From the NCBI RefSeq assembly GCF_026236535.1, contig NZ_JAHTMW010000009.1, positions 186,001 through 250,000 of the forward strand: a DNA stretch of 64,000 nucleotides. Reading direction: 5' to 3'. Numbering within the stretch: the first letter of the stretch is position 1; each line of letters begins with the position of its first letter. This stretch comes from Streptomyces sp. SKN60 (lineage in GTDB: Bacteria > Actinomycetota > Actinomycetes > Streptomycetales > Streptomycetaceae). The notes beneath the pieces were generated by a model, which saw only the letters and a program-made list of their open reading frames with translations, had not been told where the DNA came from and searched no databases. Position numbers and translations under genes: made by a program. Shown here piece after piece: positions 1 to 10,136 of the stretch.

Positions 1-272
1 ACACCGTCGGCGACCCCTTCAAGGACACCGCGGGGCCGGCGATCAACCCGCTCCTGAAGGTGATGAACCTGGTCGCGCTGCTGATCGCGCCGGCGGTCGT
101 GCAGTTCAGCTTCGGGGCCGACGCGAGCCCCTGGCTGCGGGCCCTGGTCGCGGTGCTCGCGATCGGTGTGATCGTGGCGGCGGTCCGGGTCTCCAAGCGG
201 CGTTCGGTGGCCGTCGGCGACGACTCGGCGGAGCGCGACGGCACGTCGAAGGACGCCGCCGTCGCACCGTGA
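1..272 (+). CDS. hppA: membrane-bound pyrophosphatase, C-terminal end (partial)
   Basis: Only the last 89 codons are present; the gene starts before the window. The visible part reads TVGDPFKDTAGPAINPLLK, the conserved C-terminal motif of proton-translocating (V-type) inorganic pyrophosphatases, followed by two hydrophobic segments and a short charged tail. In the complete family the enzyme hydrolyses pyrophosphate and pumps protons across the membrane. A stem-loop follows the stop codon. The family call rests on the motif; the rest of the protein cannot be seen. Confidence 0.88.
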   Translation, partial: TVGDPFKDTAGPAINPLLKVMNLVALLIAPAVVQFSFGADASPWLRALVAVLAIGVIVAAVRVSKRRSVAVGDDSAERDGTSKDAAVAP

Positions 273-310
273 ACGGAGGCTCCCCGACAGCTTGATGAGT
301 TCTCGTCAAA

Positions 311-354
311 GCAGGGGCGGGCGGCGCGTTCTGACGTGACGTCCGCCCCTGCTT
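311..354 (+). terminator. stem-loop after hppA
   Basis: AGCAGGGGCGG at 311–321 pairs perfectly with CCGCCCCTGCT at 344–354 around a 22-base loop, 39 bases after the hppA stop. There is no long T run, which is usual in high-GC actinomycetes. Confidence 0.6.
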
Positions 355-463
355 CCTTGGTTCAAAAGGCTGCAATATCGGATGAATCAGTCGCACGATC
401 GGTGGAAGCCGTCCGTCCGGCGTGTATGTTCCGGGGCCGAGAGCCTTGGAAGGGACCGATCCG

Positions 464-1123
464 GTGAACAAGAAGCTTGCGGCCGCACTGTCCGGCGGCG
501 CGGTACTGGTGCTCGTGCTGTCCGGATGCAGCAGCGACGACGAGGGCGACAAGGTCAACGACTGGGCCAAGACGTTCTGCGACCAGGCGCAGCCGCAGAT
601 CCAGAAGCGGGCCAACGCCAACCAGCTGATCATCTCCACCGCGGCCGACAGCAAGCCCGAGACGATCAAGGCCGCCGACTCGAAGGCCTTCCAGGACATC
701 GCCGACGCCGACCGGGCGCTCGCCAAGGCCGTCGAGAGCGCCGGCGCTCCGCCGGTCGACAACGGCCAGAAGATCCAGCAGGACGCCATCAAGGAGCTCA
801 ACGCCACGGCCGTGGCCTACGACGGGCTGAAGAAGCAGGTCGACGCGCTGGACACCACGAACCAGCAGAAGTTCGCGGACGGGCTCAAGGTCGTCTCCGA
901 CAACCTGGCGAAGATCCAGAACATGGACCAGGACGCCGTCGCCAAGCTCCAGGCCGGCGAGCTCGGCCAGGCCATGGCCAAGCAGCCCGGCTGCCAGACG
1001 CCGAAGGCGTCTGTGCCGCCGAGCGCCTCCCCGAAGGCCGGCGCCCCCGACGCGGGCACCAAGACCCCGGCGGCCAAGACCCCGGCGGCCAAGCCCTCCG
1101 CCTCGGCGAAGACCGAGGAGTAG
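464..1123 (+). CDS. small secreted lipoprotein
   Basis: A 219-residue protein with a short basic start, a hydrophobic core and the lipobox LSGC, which makes Cys22 the lipidated residue. The mature part is hydrophilic and helical-looking, and ends in an Ala/Pro/Lys-rich tail containing two copies of TPAAK. The GTG at 464 is chosen because GGAAGGGA ends 8 bases before it; an upstream in-frame GTG at 422 lacks this and would spoil the signal peptide. No enzymatic motif is visible, so the function is unknown; it should sit on the outer face of the membrane. Confidence 0.75.
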   Translation: MNKKLAAALSGGAVLVLVLSGCSSDDEGDKVNDWAKTFCDQAQPQIQKRANANQLIISTAADSKPETIKAADSKAFQDIADADRALAKAVESAGAPPVDNGQKIQQDAIKELNATAVAYDGLKKQVDALDTTNQQKFADGLKVVSDNLAKIQNMDQDAVAKLQAGELGQAMAKQPGCQTPKASVPPSASPKAGAPDAGTKTPAAKTPAAKPSASAKTEE

Positions 1124-1263
1124 GCCGCACAGGAAGCACCCGGACGTCGGGCACCCGGACGTCCGGGCGCCCGGTGGCTCCGGGGCCCCTCCGGGTCGGC
1201 TCCGGGACGGTTCAGGGACGTCGGTGGCTGCCGAAGTCGGTGGCGGCCGCCACAATGGGGCAT

Positions 1264-2823
1264 GTGAGTACGACCAGCACGACCCCCAGCCTTCCGGTGC
1301 CCACGCACGCCGCCCGACTGCGCGAGGCCCTGCTCGCCGCCGACTTCACCGCCGACGGCCTGCTCGACCTGCTCGGCGCCCAGGCCTACGCGGCCCTCGC
1401 GCGCAGCGAGACCGTGCCCGCCCTGCGCGCCACCCGAGGGGACTCCCCGCTGGAGACCCTCGTCCGGCTCTTCCTGCTCCAGCAGGACGTCGACACGGCG
1501 CGGGCCGCCGCCGCGCTCCCGCTCGACGAGGCCCTCGCCGACGGCTGGGTGACGGCCGAGGACGGCGCGGTGCGCGCCACCGTCGACGTCCGGCCGTACG
1601 GAGGACCGGACGGCGAGGACTGGTTCATCGTCTCCGACCTCGGCTGCGCCGTCGGCGGAGCCGGCGGCATCGGCAAGCAGGGCCGCGACGTGGCCGGCGC
1701 GGCCGTCGTCCTCGGCGTCGGCGGGGCCTCCACCACCCTCGCCGGCATCACCGTCCGCACCCCGGTCGACACCGCGCTCGACCTCGGCACCGGCTCCGGC
1801 ATCCAGGCCCTGCACGCCGCGCAGCACGCCACCCTGGTCACCGCCACCGACCTCAACCCGCGGGCCCTGGACTTCACCCGGCTCACCCTCGCCCTCTCCG
1901 GGGCGCGCGGCGCCGAGCTGCTGACCGGCTCGCTCTTCGAGCCCGTCGACGGCGACACGTACGACCTGATCGTCTCCAACCCGCCGTTCGTGATCTCTCC
2001 CGGCGCCGGACTGACCTACCGGGACGGCGGGATGGGCGGCGACGACCTGTGCCGCACGCTCGTGCAGCAGGCCGGGGACCGGCTCAACGACGGCGGGTTC
2101 GCCCAGTTCCTCGCCAACTGGCAGCACGTCGAGGGCGAGGAGTGGCAGGACCGGCTGCGCTCCTGGGTGCCGGCCGGCTGCGACGCCTGGATCGTGCAGC
2201 GCGAGATCCAGGACATCACCCAGTACACCGAGCTGTGGCTGCGCGACAGCGGCGACCACCAGGGCGACCCGGAGGCGTACCGCGCGGCGTACGGGCGGTG
2301 GCTCGACGAGTTCGAGGAGCGCAAGACCAAGGCGATCGGCTTCGGCTGGATCACCCTCCGCAGGAACGCGGCCGTGGCCGTCGGCACGGTCGAGCCCTCG
2401 ATCGTCGTCGAGGAGTGGCCGCACCCGGTCGAGCAGCCGCTCGGCGCCACCGTGCGGTCGCACTTCGAGCGCCAGGACTATCTGCGCGGCCACGACGACG
2501 CGGCCCTGCTCGCCGACTCCTTCGTCCTCGCGCCCGAGGTCGTGCAGGAGCAGGTCGGGCTGCCCGGCGCCGAGGACCCCGAGCACGTGCTGCTGCGGCA
2601 GAACCGGGGCATGCGCCGCGCCACCCGGGTCGACCACGTCGCCGCCGGCTTCGCGGGCGTCTGCGACGGCACGCTCAGCGCCGGACGCATCCTCGACGCC
2701 ATCGGCCAGCTCACCGGCGAGGACCCGGTCATGCTGCGGGACCGCACCCCGCAGGCCATCCGGCTGCTCGTCGAGGAGGGCTTCCTGCTGCCGGCCGGCG
2801 ACAGGGACGGGGGCGCTGCTTGA
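1264..2823 (+). CDS. class I SAM-dependent methyltransferase
   Basis: A 519-residue protein. The SAM-binding motif LDLGTGSGIQAL lies at about residues 172–183, an acidic ATDLNPRAL motif follows, and NPPF sits at about 239–242. NPPF/NPPY is typical of enzymes methylating amides or exocyclic amines (HemK/PrmC and rRNA or DNA N-methyltransferases). The long N- and C-terminal parts are additional, so the substrate is unknown. CACAAT at 1251–1256 ends 7 bases before the GTG, so the mRNA may be leaderless; an in-frame ATG at 1255 lies inside that element. The stop overlaps the TTG start of the next gene, implying translational coupling. Confidence 0.8.
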   Translation: MSTTSTTPSLPVPTHAARLREALLAADFTADGLLDLLGAQAYAALARSETVPALRATRGDSPLETLVRLFLLQQDVDTARAAAALPLDEALADGWVTAEDGAVRATVDVRPYGGPDGEDWFIVSDLGCAVGGAGGIGKQGRDVAGAAVVLGVGGASTTLAGITVRTPVDTALDLGTGSGIQALHAAQHATLVTATDLNPRALDFTRLTLALSGARGAELLTGSLFEPVDGDTYDLIVSNPPFVISPGAGLTYRDGGMGGDDLCRTLVQQAGDRLNDGGFAQFLANWQHVEGEEWQDRLRSWVPAGCDAWIVQREIQDITQYTELWLRDSGDHQGDPEAYRAAYGRWLDEFEERKTKAIGFGWITLRRNAAVAVGTVEPSIVVEEWPHPVEQPLGATVRSHFERQDYLRGHDDAALLADSFVLAPEVVQEQVGLPGAEDPEHVLLRQNRGMRRATRVDHVAAGFAGVCDGTLSAGRILDAIGQLTGEDPVMLRDRTPQAIRLLVEEGFLLPAGDRDGGAA

Positions 2824-3824
2824 TACGGATCGAGCTCGACGAGGCCGCGCTCGGCGCGACCCGGATCGCCATGAGCCCGCTGCGGGACGCCTTCTGCGCC
2901 CTCCACCTCCAGCTGCCCGGGCGCAGCCCCTCCTGGCCGTACCAGGAATGGGTGGGGCACGCCCGCGCGGTGTGGCGGGAGGACGACCGGCTGCGCCCGC
3001 TGTGGGAGCTGTTCGCCCAGAGCGCGGGCGAGTTCACGGACTTCCTGCTGCCCCAACCGGTCGGCACCCCCGATGTGTACGAGGAGCTGGACCTGCTGCG
3101 GGCCACCGAGCCGGCCGCCGTGCGCGCCCTCGCCGACTACTACTACCCCGGCCTGGCCGAAGCGCCGTTCCTGCGGCCCTTTCTGACGGACCCCGAGGCG
3201 GCGTGCGGGGCGCTCGCCGACGCGTACGCGGCCTGGTGGGAGGAGGCGATCGCCCCGTACTGGCCGGTGATGCGACGCCTTGTCGAGGACGAAGTCCTGG
3301 TCCGGGCCCGGACCTTCGCGACCGAGGGCGTCGACGCTCTGTTCAGCGGACTGGAGAGCCGGGCGCGCTGGCAGCGGCCGGTGCTCGAACTGACCAAGTA
3401 CACCGAGGCGGAGTACGCGGCGGGGGAGCGGCGGCTCGTGCTCGTGCCGCTGGTCTTCGCCGAGGGCTGCCGGCTCTACTCGACCGACGACCCCGAGGTC
3501 CTCGCCGTCTCCTTCCAGGCGCGGGGCGCCGCCGCCCTGCGCGAACCGGCCGAGCCCGCGGCCGACGACCGGCTCGGGCTGCTCCTCGGCCGCGGCCGGG
3601 CCGCCGTCCTGCGCGAGCTGGGCGGACCGCTCACCACGGCCGGGCTCGCCGACCGGCTCGGCCTGGCGCCCAGCACCGTCTCCGAGCACCTGTCGCTGCT
3701 GTCCGGCGCGGGCGTCGTCACCCGCCACCGGGTGGGCCGCTCGGTCTACTACCAGTTGACGGACACCGGCCGTTCGCTGCTCGCGCTCCTCGCCGGGCAG
3801 GAAGTGCTGAGCGCGATCGCCTGA
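2820..3824 (+). CDS. ArsR-type winged-helix regulator with a long N-terminal domain
   Basis: A 334-residue protein starting at a TTG that overlaps the TGA of the methyltransferase gene. The last ~85 residues form an ArsR-like winged helix (LADRLGLAPSTVSEHLSLL as recognition region, then the wing GRSVYYQLT). The N-terminal ~245 residues resemble the DUF5937-type domain that precedes this HTH in actinomycetes, including the MIRIEL start. No cysteine metal-sensor motif is visible. It probably represses its own operon or the ABC exporter that follows, but nothing in the sequence proves the target. Confidence 0.75.
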   Translation: MIRIELDEAALGATRIAMSPLRDAFCALHLQLPGRSPSWPYQEWVGHARAVWREDDRLRPLWELFAQSAGEFTDFLLPQPVGTPDVYEELDLLRATEPAAVRALADYYYPGLAEAPFLRPFLTDPEAACGALADAYAAWWEEAIAPYWPVMRRLVEDEVLVRARTFATEGVDALFSGLESRARWQRPVLELTKYTEAEYAAGERRLVLVPLVFAEGCRLYSTDDPEVLAVSFQARGAAALREPAEPAADDRLGLLLGRGRAAVLRELGGPLTTAGLADRLGLAPSTVSEHLSLLSGAGVVTRHRVGRSVYYQLTDTGRSLLALLAGQEVLSAIA

Positions 3825-3895
3825 CGAGTACCTGACGATTCGGGCGCTCCCGAATCGATGGCCCGGGCCCGGCCGGCCTGGCCAGACTCCGCCCC

Positions 3896-4926
<1,031 letters not shown>

Positions 4927-4930
<4 letters not shown>

Positions 4931-5712
4931 TCCGGGTCCTGCGGCTGATCGCCGTCGGCGTCCGCACCCATGTCTCGTACATGTCGCGCTCGCCGCTCGA
5001 GATCACCTTCGCCGCCCTCGTCCCGCTCGTCTACGCCACCCTCGCCGTCTACCTCTTCCGCGCCGCCGGGGACCCCGACCGGCTGCTCACCGCTTCCGTC
5101 GGCGCCGGTCTCATGGGCATCTGGGGCTCGGTGCTCTTCGGCTCCGGCGGCGCCGTGCAGAACCAGCGCTGGCTCGGCACCCTGGAGACCCTGGTCGCCG
5201 CGCCGACCCCGCTCGCCCTCGTCCTGCTGCCCGTCACCCTCGCGACCGCCGTCATCGGCACGTACGCCATGGGCGCGACAGTGCTGTGGGGCGTGGTCCT
5301 CTTCGGGGTGCCGCTGGACTTCGCGCACCCGCTGCTCTTCCTCCTCGCCGTCCCGGTCTGCGTGCTCTCCCTCGGGATGATGGGGCTGCTCCTGGCCGCC
5401 ACCTTCGTGCTGCTGCGCAATGCCAACGCCCTGGCCAACCCGCTCGACACGCCGATCTGGCTGCTCTCCGGGCTGCTCGTGCCGGTGACCGTGCTGCCCG
5501 CCTGGACCCAGCCGATCTCCTGGGCGCTGCCCACCACCTGGGGCGCGCGGGCCGTGCACGCGGCGACCTCCGGCGGCCCGTCCGCCGCGGAGGTCCTGGA
5601 ACCGCTGCTCGTCGCCGCCGCGCTCGGCGCCGGTTACGCGCTCGCCGCCGTCCTCGTGCTCGGCCGCGTGGAGCGCCGGGCCCGGGGCGCCGCGTCCCTC
5701 GCCCTCGCCTGA
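4927..5712 (+). CDS. ABC-2 type permease (first of two)
   Basis: A 261-residue membrane protein with about six hydrophobic segments, typical of ABC-2 exporter permeases. The GTG start overlaps the stop of the ATPase gene by four bases. It is followed by a second, different permease, so the transporter probably works with a heterodimeric membrane part. No substrate-specific motif is visible. Confidence 0.82.
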
Positions 5713-5768
5713 CCCGTGACCCCGTGACCCCGTGCCCCCGTGGCCCGATGCCCCGAAAGGCCCTGCTG

Positions 5769-6560
5769 ATGTTCCGTTTCCTCAGGCCGGCGCGGCTCGT
5801 CCTCGTCGGCGGAGCCCTCTCGTACCGCGCCCTGTTCAACTGGACGACCCCGCCGATGTTCATCGGAACGCTGCTGGTCGGGCCGCTGCTCCAGGTCTTC
5901 TTCTTCGTCTTCCTCGGGCGGGAACTCGGGGTCGCCGACGACCGTTTCCATCTCGTCGGGAACGCCGTGCTCGCGGCTTCCGCCTCCTGCGTGTACGGCG
6001 GCACCATGGCCGTCGCCAACGAGCGCCGGTACGGCACCCTCGGGGCCGTCCTGCTCTCGCCCCGGCACCGGGTTCCGCTGTGGACCGGCCGCGCCCTGCC
6101 GTATGTCCTCAACGGTCTGTTCGTCAGCGTCGTCGTGCTCGCCGCCGCCGCGACGCTGCTCGGTCTGCCCGTGCCGGCCGGGGCACTGCCCGGGCTCGGG
6201 CTCGTGCTGCTCTCCGGGGCCGCCGCCTGCTCGGCCTTCGGGCTCGCGCTCGGCGCGCTCGGGCTGCGCTTCCGCGATGTGTTCCTGGTGTCCAACGTGG
6301 CGAGCTCCGCCCTGCTCCTGCTCACCGGCGCGGCCGTGCCCCGCGACACCCTGCCCGGCTGGATGCGCGCCACCGGCGAGCTGCTGCCGCTGACCCACGC
6401 GGCCGACGCGGCGCGCCGGCTCACCGCGGGCGGTGGGCTCGACGGGCGGCTGCTCGGCGCCGAGCTCCTCGTCTGCGCCGGGTACGCGGTCCTCGCCGTC
6501 GCCCTGCTCGCCCTCTTCGAGCGCGGCAGCCGGCGCCGCGCCACGCTCGACGTCCTGTGA
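5769..6560 (+). CDS. ABC-2 type permease (second of two)
   Basis: A 263-residue membrane protein with about six hydrophobic segments and an ABC-2-like C-terminal region (TGAAVPRDTLPGWMR, where the loop precedes the last helices). The ATG at 5769 is chosen because GAAAGG lies 8 bases upstream; an in-frame ATG at 5748 has no ribosome site. It is separated from the first permease by 56 bases that contain short CGTGACCC-like repeats. It should pair with the preceding permease and ATPase. Confidence 0.8.
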   Translation: MFRFLRPARLVLVGGALSYRALFNWTTPPMFIGTLLVGPLLQVFFFVFLGRELGVADDRFHLVGNAVLAASASCVYGGTMAVANERRYGTLGAVLLSPRHRVPLWTGRALPYVLNGLFVSVVVLAAAATLLGLPVPAGALPGLGLVLLSGAAACSAFGLALGALGLRFRDVFLVSNVASSALLLLTGAAVPRDTLPGWMRATGELLPLTHAADAARRLTAGGGLDGRLLGAELLVCAGYAVLAVALLALFERGSRRRATLDVL

Positions 6561-6589
6561 CGCACATCCCCTGTGACGGACGTCCCGTA

Positions 6590-6633
6590 TGAGCACCGGC
6601 TGAGCACCGGCTGAGCACCGGCTGAGTACCGGC
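6590..6633 (+). repeat. four tandem copies of an 11-bp unit
   Basis: TGAGCACCGGC is repeated at 6590, 6601, 6612 and, with one change (TGAGTACCGGC), at 6623. The unit lies just after the last permease stop. Neighbouring copies do not form a strong hairpin. Confidence 0.85.
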
Positions 6634-6769
6634 CATCCTCGTGAAACCGTTCGGGACCCTCCGCGCCGTTCACCGGGAATTCGCCCTCCTGACGCCGGGA
6701 GGTGCCAGCCTCGGCTCCGGAGCCCTTGAGGCCATGGGTGAGGGAACGGCGAGGGAACGGGGTACGGGC

Positions 6770-6967
6770 ATGGAGAGCGGGCCGGCGATCTTCGCGGGAG
6801 CGGCGTTCACGCTGTTCGGGGCCGCACTGCTGCTCTGGACGGGGGTCCGGGTACGGCAGGGCGAGCCGGTCGCCCTCGGGGTCGCGCCGCGCGCCGCCGC
6901 GACCCTCGCCGTGCTCTTCGGCGCGGTCTTCGTGCTGCTCGGGATCTGGTGCTTCGGCCGGCTGTGA
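6770..6967 (+). CDS. small two-helix membrane protein, unknown function
   Basis: A 65-residue protein made almost entirely of two hydrophobic segments (GPAIFAGAAFTLFGAALLLW and AAATLAVLFGAVFVLLGIW) with a short basic loop between them. The ATG at 6770 follows GAGGGAACGG by about ten bases; in-frame GTG 6641 and ATG 6734 starts would add a hydrophilic leader with no clear purpose. It stands alone between the ABC exporter and topA. I do not recognise the family. Confidence 0.55.
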   Translation: MESGPAIFAGAAFTLFGAALLLWTGVRVRQGEPVALGVAPRAAATLAVLFGAVFVLLGIWCFGRL

Positions 6968-7071
6968 CGTGCCCGCGCCGCCGACGTGACGCGGCCCCGT
7001 CCGGCAGTCCGGGCGGCAGGAAGGGCAGGAGTCGGGTTACCGTTCGAGTGGCCGTTGCGGGCTTTCACCGT

Positions 7072-7102
7072 TTGACACGGGGGCGGGTTGTACCGTCACA
7101 CT
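7072..7102 (+). promoter_or_regulatory. candidate topA promoter
   Basis: A consensus -35 hexamer TTGACA lies at 7072–7077. A -10 is less clear: CACACT at 7097–7102 gives a 19-bp spacer, TACCGT at 7091–7096 only 13 bp. It precedes the topA start by about 80 bases. Confidence 0.35.
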
Positions 7103-7183
7103 CCGCAGCGACGGCAGCGTCACCGTGCGTGCCGCTGCCGTGCGTGCCAGCGCAGACCGCGTCGACCGGAGAGAAGAGCGAAG

Positions 7184-10030
7184 TTGTCCCCGACCAGCGA
7201 GACCGCACAGGGCGGCCGCCGACTCGTCATCGTCGAGTCGCCTGCCAAGGCGAAGACGATCAAGGGCTACCTCGGCCCCGGCTACGTCGTCGAGGCGAGC
7301 GTCGGGCACATCCGCGACCTCCCGAGCGGCGCCGCCGAGGTGCCCGAGAAGTACACCGGCGAGGTGCGCCGGCTCGGCGTCGACGTCGACCATGACTTCC
7401 AGCCCATCTATGTCGTCAACGCCGACAAGAAGGCGCAGGTCAGGAAGCTCAAGGAGCTGCTCGCCGAGTCCGACGAGCTCTTCCTCGCCACCGATGAGGA
7501 CCGCGAGGGCGAGGCCATCGCGTGGCACCTCCAGGAAGTCCTGAAGCCCAAGGTGCCGGTGCACCGCATGGTCTTCCACGAGATCACCAAGGACGCCATC
7601 CAGCAGGCCGTGCGCAATCCGCGCGAGCTGAACAAGCGGATGGTCGACGCCCAGGAGACCCGCCGCATCCTCGACCGCCTCTACGGCTACGAGGTCTCGC
7701 CGGTCCTGTGGAAGAAGGTCATGCGCGGTCTGTCCGCGGGCCGCGTCCAGTCCGTCGCCACCCGGCTCGTCGTCGAGCGCGAGCGCGAGCGCATCGCCTT
7801 CCGCTCCGCCGAGTACTGGGACCTGACCGGCACCTTCGCCACCGGCCGCGCCGGCGACCCCTCCGACCCGTCCTCGCTCACCGCGCGGCTCGCGACGGTC
7901 GACGGCAAGCGCGTCGCGCAGGGCCGTGACTTCGGCGCCGACGGACGGCTGAAGAGCGAGAACGTGTTGCACCTCGACGAGGAGAAGGCCCGCGCGCTCG
8001 CCGCCTCCCTCGCCGACACCCGCTTCTCGGTCCGCTCGGTCGAGTCGAAGCCGTACCGCCGCTCCCCGTACGCCCCCTTCCGCACCACCACCCTCCAGCA
8101 GGAGGCCAGCCGCAAGCTCGGCTTCGGTGCGAAGGCGACCATGCAGGTGGCGCAGAAGCTGTACGAGAACGGCTTCATCACCTACATGCGTACGGACTCC
8201 ACCGTGCTCTCCGACACCGCGGTCGGCGCGGCCCGCGCGCAGGTCACGCAGCTGTACGGCGCCGACTACCTGCCGGACAAGCCGCGCGTCTACGCGGGCA
8301 AGGTCAAGAACGCGCAGGAGGCGCACGAGGCGATCCGGCCGTCGGGCGACCGTTTCCGCACCCCCGCGGAGACCGGCCTGACCGGCGACCAGTTCAAGCT
8401 CTACGAGCTGATCTGGAAGCGGACCGTCGCCTCCCAGATGAAGGACGCGACCGGGAACTCGGTCACCGTGAAGATCGGCGGCACCGCCGCCGACGGCCGC
8501 GACGCCGAGTTCACGGCCTCCGGCAAGACCATCACCTTCCACGGCTTCATGAAGGCCTACGTGGAGGGCGCCGACGACCCGAACGCGGAGCTCGACGACC
8601 GCGAGCGGCGACTGCCGCAGGTCGCCGAGGGCGACGCGCTGACCGCCCAGGAGATCACCGCCGACGGGCACGCCACCAAGCCGCCCGCCCGCTACACCGA
8701 GGCCACCCTGGTCAAGGAGCTGGAAGAGCGCGAGATCGGCCGCCCGTCGACGTACGCCTCGATCATCGGCACCATCCTCGACCGCGGCTACGTCTTCAAG
8801 AAGGGCACGGCCCTCGTGCCGTCCTTCCTCTCCTTCGCCGTGGTCAACCTCCTGGAGAAGCACTTCGGGCGGCTCGTCGACTACGACTTCACCGCCCGCA
8901 TGGAGGACGACCTCGACCGCATCGCGCGCGGCGAGGCCCAGTCCGTGCCGTGGCTGAAGCGTTTCTACTTCGGCGAGGGCGGCGGACCCGGCGCCGGCGA
9001 GGGCTCCGGCGCCGCCGACGCCGGCAACGGCGACGGCGACCACCTCGGCGGCCTGAAGGAGCTGGTCACCGACCTCGGCGCCATCGACGCCCGCGAGATC
9101 TCCTCCTTCCCCGTCGGCAACGGCATCGTGCTGCGTGTCGGCCGCTACGGCCCGTACGTCGAGCGCGGCGAGAAGGACCAGGAGGGCCACCAGCGCGCCG
9201 ACGTGCCCGACGACCTGGCGCCCGACGAGCTCACCGTGGAGTACGCCGAGGAGCTGCTCGCCAAGCCGAGCGGCGACTTCGAGCTGGGCACCGACCCGGT
9301 CAGCGGCCACCAGATCGTCGCCAAGGCCGGCCGCTACGGCCCGTACGTGACGGAGATCCTCCCCGAGGACACCCCGAAGACCGGCAAGAACGCGGTCAAG
9401 CCGCGCACCGCCTCCCTCTTCAAGACGATGTCGATCGACACCGTCACCCTCGAAGAGGCGCTCAAGCTGATGTCGCTGCCGCGCGTCGTGGGCACCGACG
9501 CCGAGGGCGTGGAGATCACCGCGCAGAACGGCCGCTACGGCCCGTACCTCAAGAAGGGCACCGACTCGCGGTCGCTGACCAGCGAGGACCAGCTCTTCAC
9601 CATCACGCTGGAGGAGGCGCTGGCGATCTACGCCCAGCCCAAGCAGCGTGGCCGGGCCGCCGCCAAGCCGCCGCTGAAGGAGCTCGGCACCGACCCCGTC
9701 AGCGAGAAGCCCGTGGTCGTCAAGGACGGGCGCTTCGGCCCGTACGTGACGGACGGCGAGACCAACGCCACCCTGCGCACCGGCGACAGCGTGGAGACGA
9801 TCACGCCCGAGCGCGGCTACGAGCTGCTCGCCGAGAAGCGCGCCAAGGGCCCGGCGAAGAAGACCGCCAAGAAGGCGCCCGCGAAGAAGACCGCCGCCAA
9901 GAAGACCACGGCGGCGAAGAAGACGACCACGGCGAAGAAGACGGCCGCCAAGAAGACCACGACGGCCAAGAAGACGACGACGGCGAAGGCCGCTGCCGCG
10001 AAGAAGACGGCGGCCGCCAAGCCGGAGTGA
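7184..10030 (+). CDS. topA: DNA topoisomerase I (type IA)
   Basis: A 948-residue enzyme that relaxes negatively supercoiled DNA by single-strand passage. The N-terminal Toprim domain shows VIVESPAKAKTI (Glu18) and the acidic triad LATDEDREGEA. The catalytic tyrosine is Tyr334 in ITYMRTDST. The C-terminal half has four GRYGPYV-type repeats (about residues 653–850; the last is GRFGPYV) instead of zinc ribbons, then a long Lys/Ala/Thr-rich tail of KKTAAKKTT type. That tail is typical of actinobacterial TopA and would bind DNA non-specifically. The start is a TTG: GGAGAGAAG lies 7 bases upstream and MSPTSET matches the usual Streptomyces N-terminus. A strong terminator follows. Confidence 0.97.
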   Translation: MSPTSETAQGGRRLVIVESPAKAKTIKGYLGPGYVVEASVGHIRDLPSGAAEVPEKYTGEVRRLGVDVDHDFQPIYVVNADKKAQVRKLKELLAESDELFLATDEDREGEAIAWHLQEVLKPKVPVHRMVFHEITKDAIQQAVRNPRELNKRMVDAQETRRILDRLYGYEVSPVLWKKVMRGLSAGRVQSVATRLVVERERERIAFRSAEYWDLTGTFATGRAGDPSDPSSLTARLATVDGKRVAQGRDFGADGRLKSENVLHLDEEKARALAASLADTRFSVRSVESKPYRRSPYAPFRTTTLQQEASRKLGFGAKATMQVAQKLYENGFITYMRTDSTVLSDTAVGAARAQVTQLYGADYLPDKPRVYAGKVKNAQEAHEAIRPSGDRFRTPAETGLTGDQFKLYELIWKRTVASQMKDATGNSVTVKIGGTAADGRDAEFTASGKTITFHGFMKAYVEGADDPNAELDDRERRLPQVAEGDALTAQEITADGHATKPPARYTEATLVKELEEREIGRPSTYASIIGTILDRGYVFKKGTALVPSFLSFAVVNLLEKHFGRLVDYDFTARMEDDLDRIARGEAQSVPWLKRFYFGEGGGPGAGEGSGAADAGNGDGDHLGGLKELVTDLGAIDAREISSFPVGNGIVLRVGRYGPYVERGEKDQEGHQRADVPDDLAPDELTVEYAEELLAKPSGDFELGTDPVSGHQIVAKAGRYGPYVTEILPEDTPKTGKNAVKPRTASLFKTMSIDTVTLEEALKLMSLPRVVGTDAEGVEITAQNGRYGPYLKKGTDSRSLTSEDQLFTITLEEALAIYAQPKQRGRAAAKPPLKELGTDPVSEKPVVVKDGRFGPYVTDGETNATLRTGDSVETITPERGYELLAEKRAKGPAKKTAKKAPAKKTAAKKTTAAKKTTTAKKTAAKKTTTAKKTTTAKAAAAKKTAAAKPE

Positions 10031-10045
10031 CCTTGCCGACAGCGG

Positions 10046-10085
10046 CGGGGGGTGCGGGCCGACCGGGCCCGCACCCCCCGTCTGT
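10046..10085 (+). terminator. terminator of topA
   Basis: A perfect 15-bp stem, CGGGGGGTGCGGGCC at 10046–10060 pairing with 10066–10080 across a 5-base loop, is followed by TCTGTTTGTT. It lies 15 bases after the topA stop. Confidence 0.88.
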
Positions 10086-10124
10086 TTGTTCGGGCGAAGG
10101 CCACGGGGAGCTGGGCCGTCCGGA

Positions 10125-10130
10125 TAGGGT
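10125..10130 (+). promoter_or_regulatory. leaderless -10 element of tmk
   Basis: TAGGGT ends 6 bases before the tmk ATG and no Shine-Dalgarno is present, so transcription probably starts at or next to the A of the start codon. Confidence 0.55.
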
Positions 10131-10136
10131 GGACGG

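Noticed and set aside
382..2823. A single 813-codon open frame spanning the lipoprotein and methyltransferase region
   Set aside because: The first ~290 codons are an Arg-rich shadow of the lipoprotein gene in another frame; the methyltransferase has its own start signal at 1264.
9843..10023. AAGAAGAC-rich repeats at the end of topA as a separate repeat element
   Set aside because: They are codon repeats for the Lys/Ala/Thr-rich tail that is normal for actinobacterial TopA.
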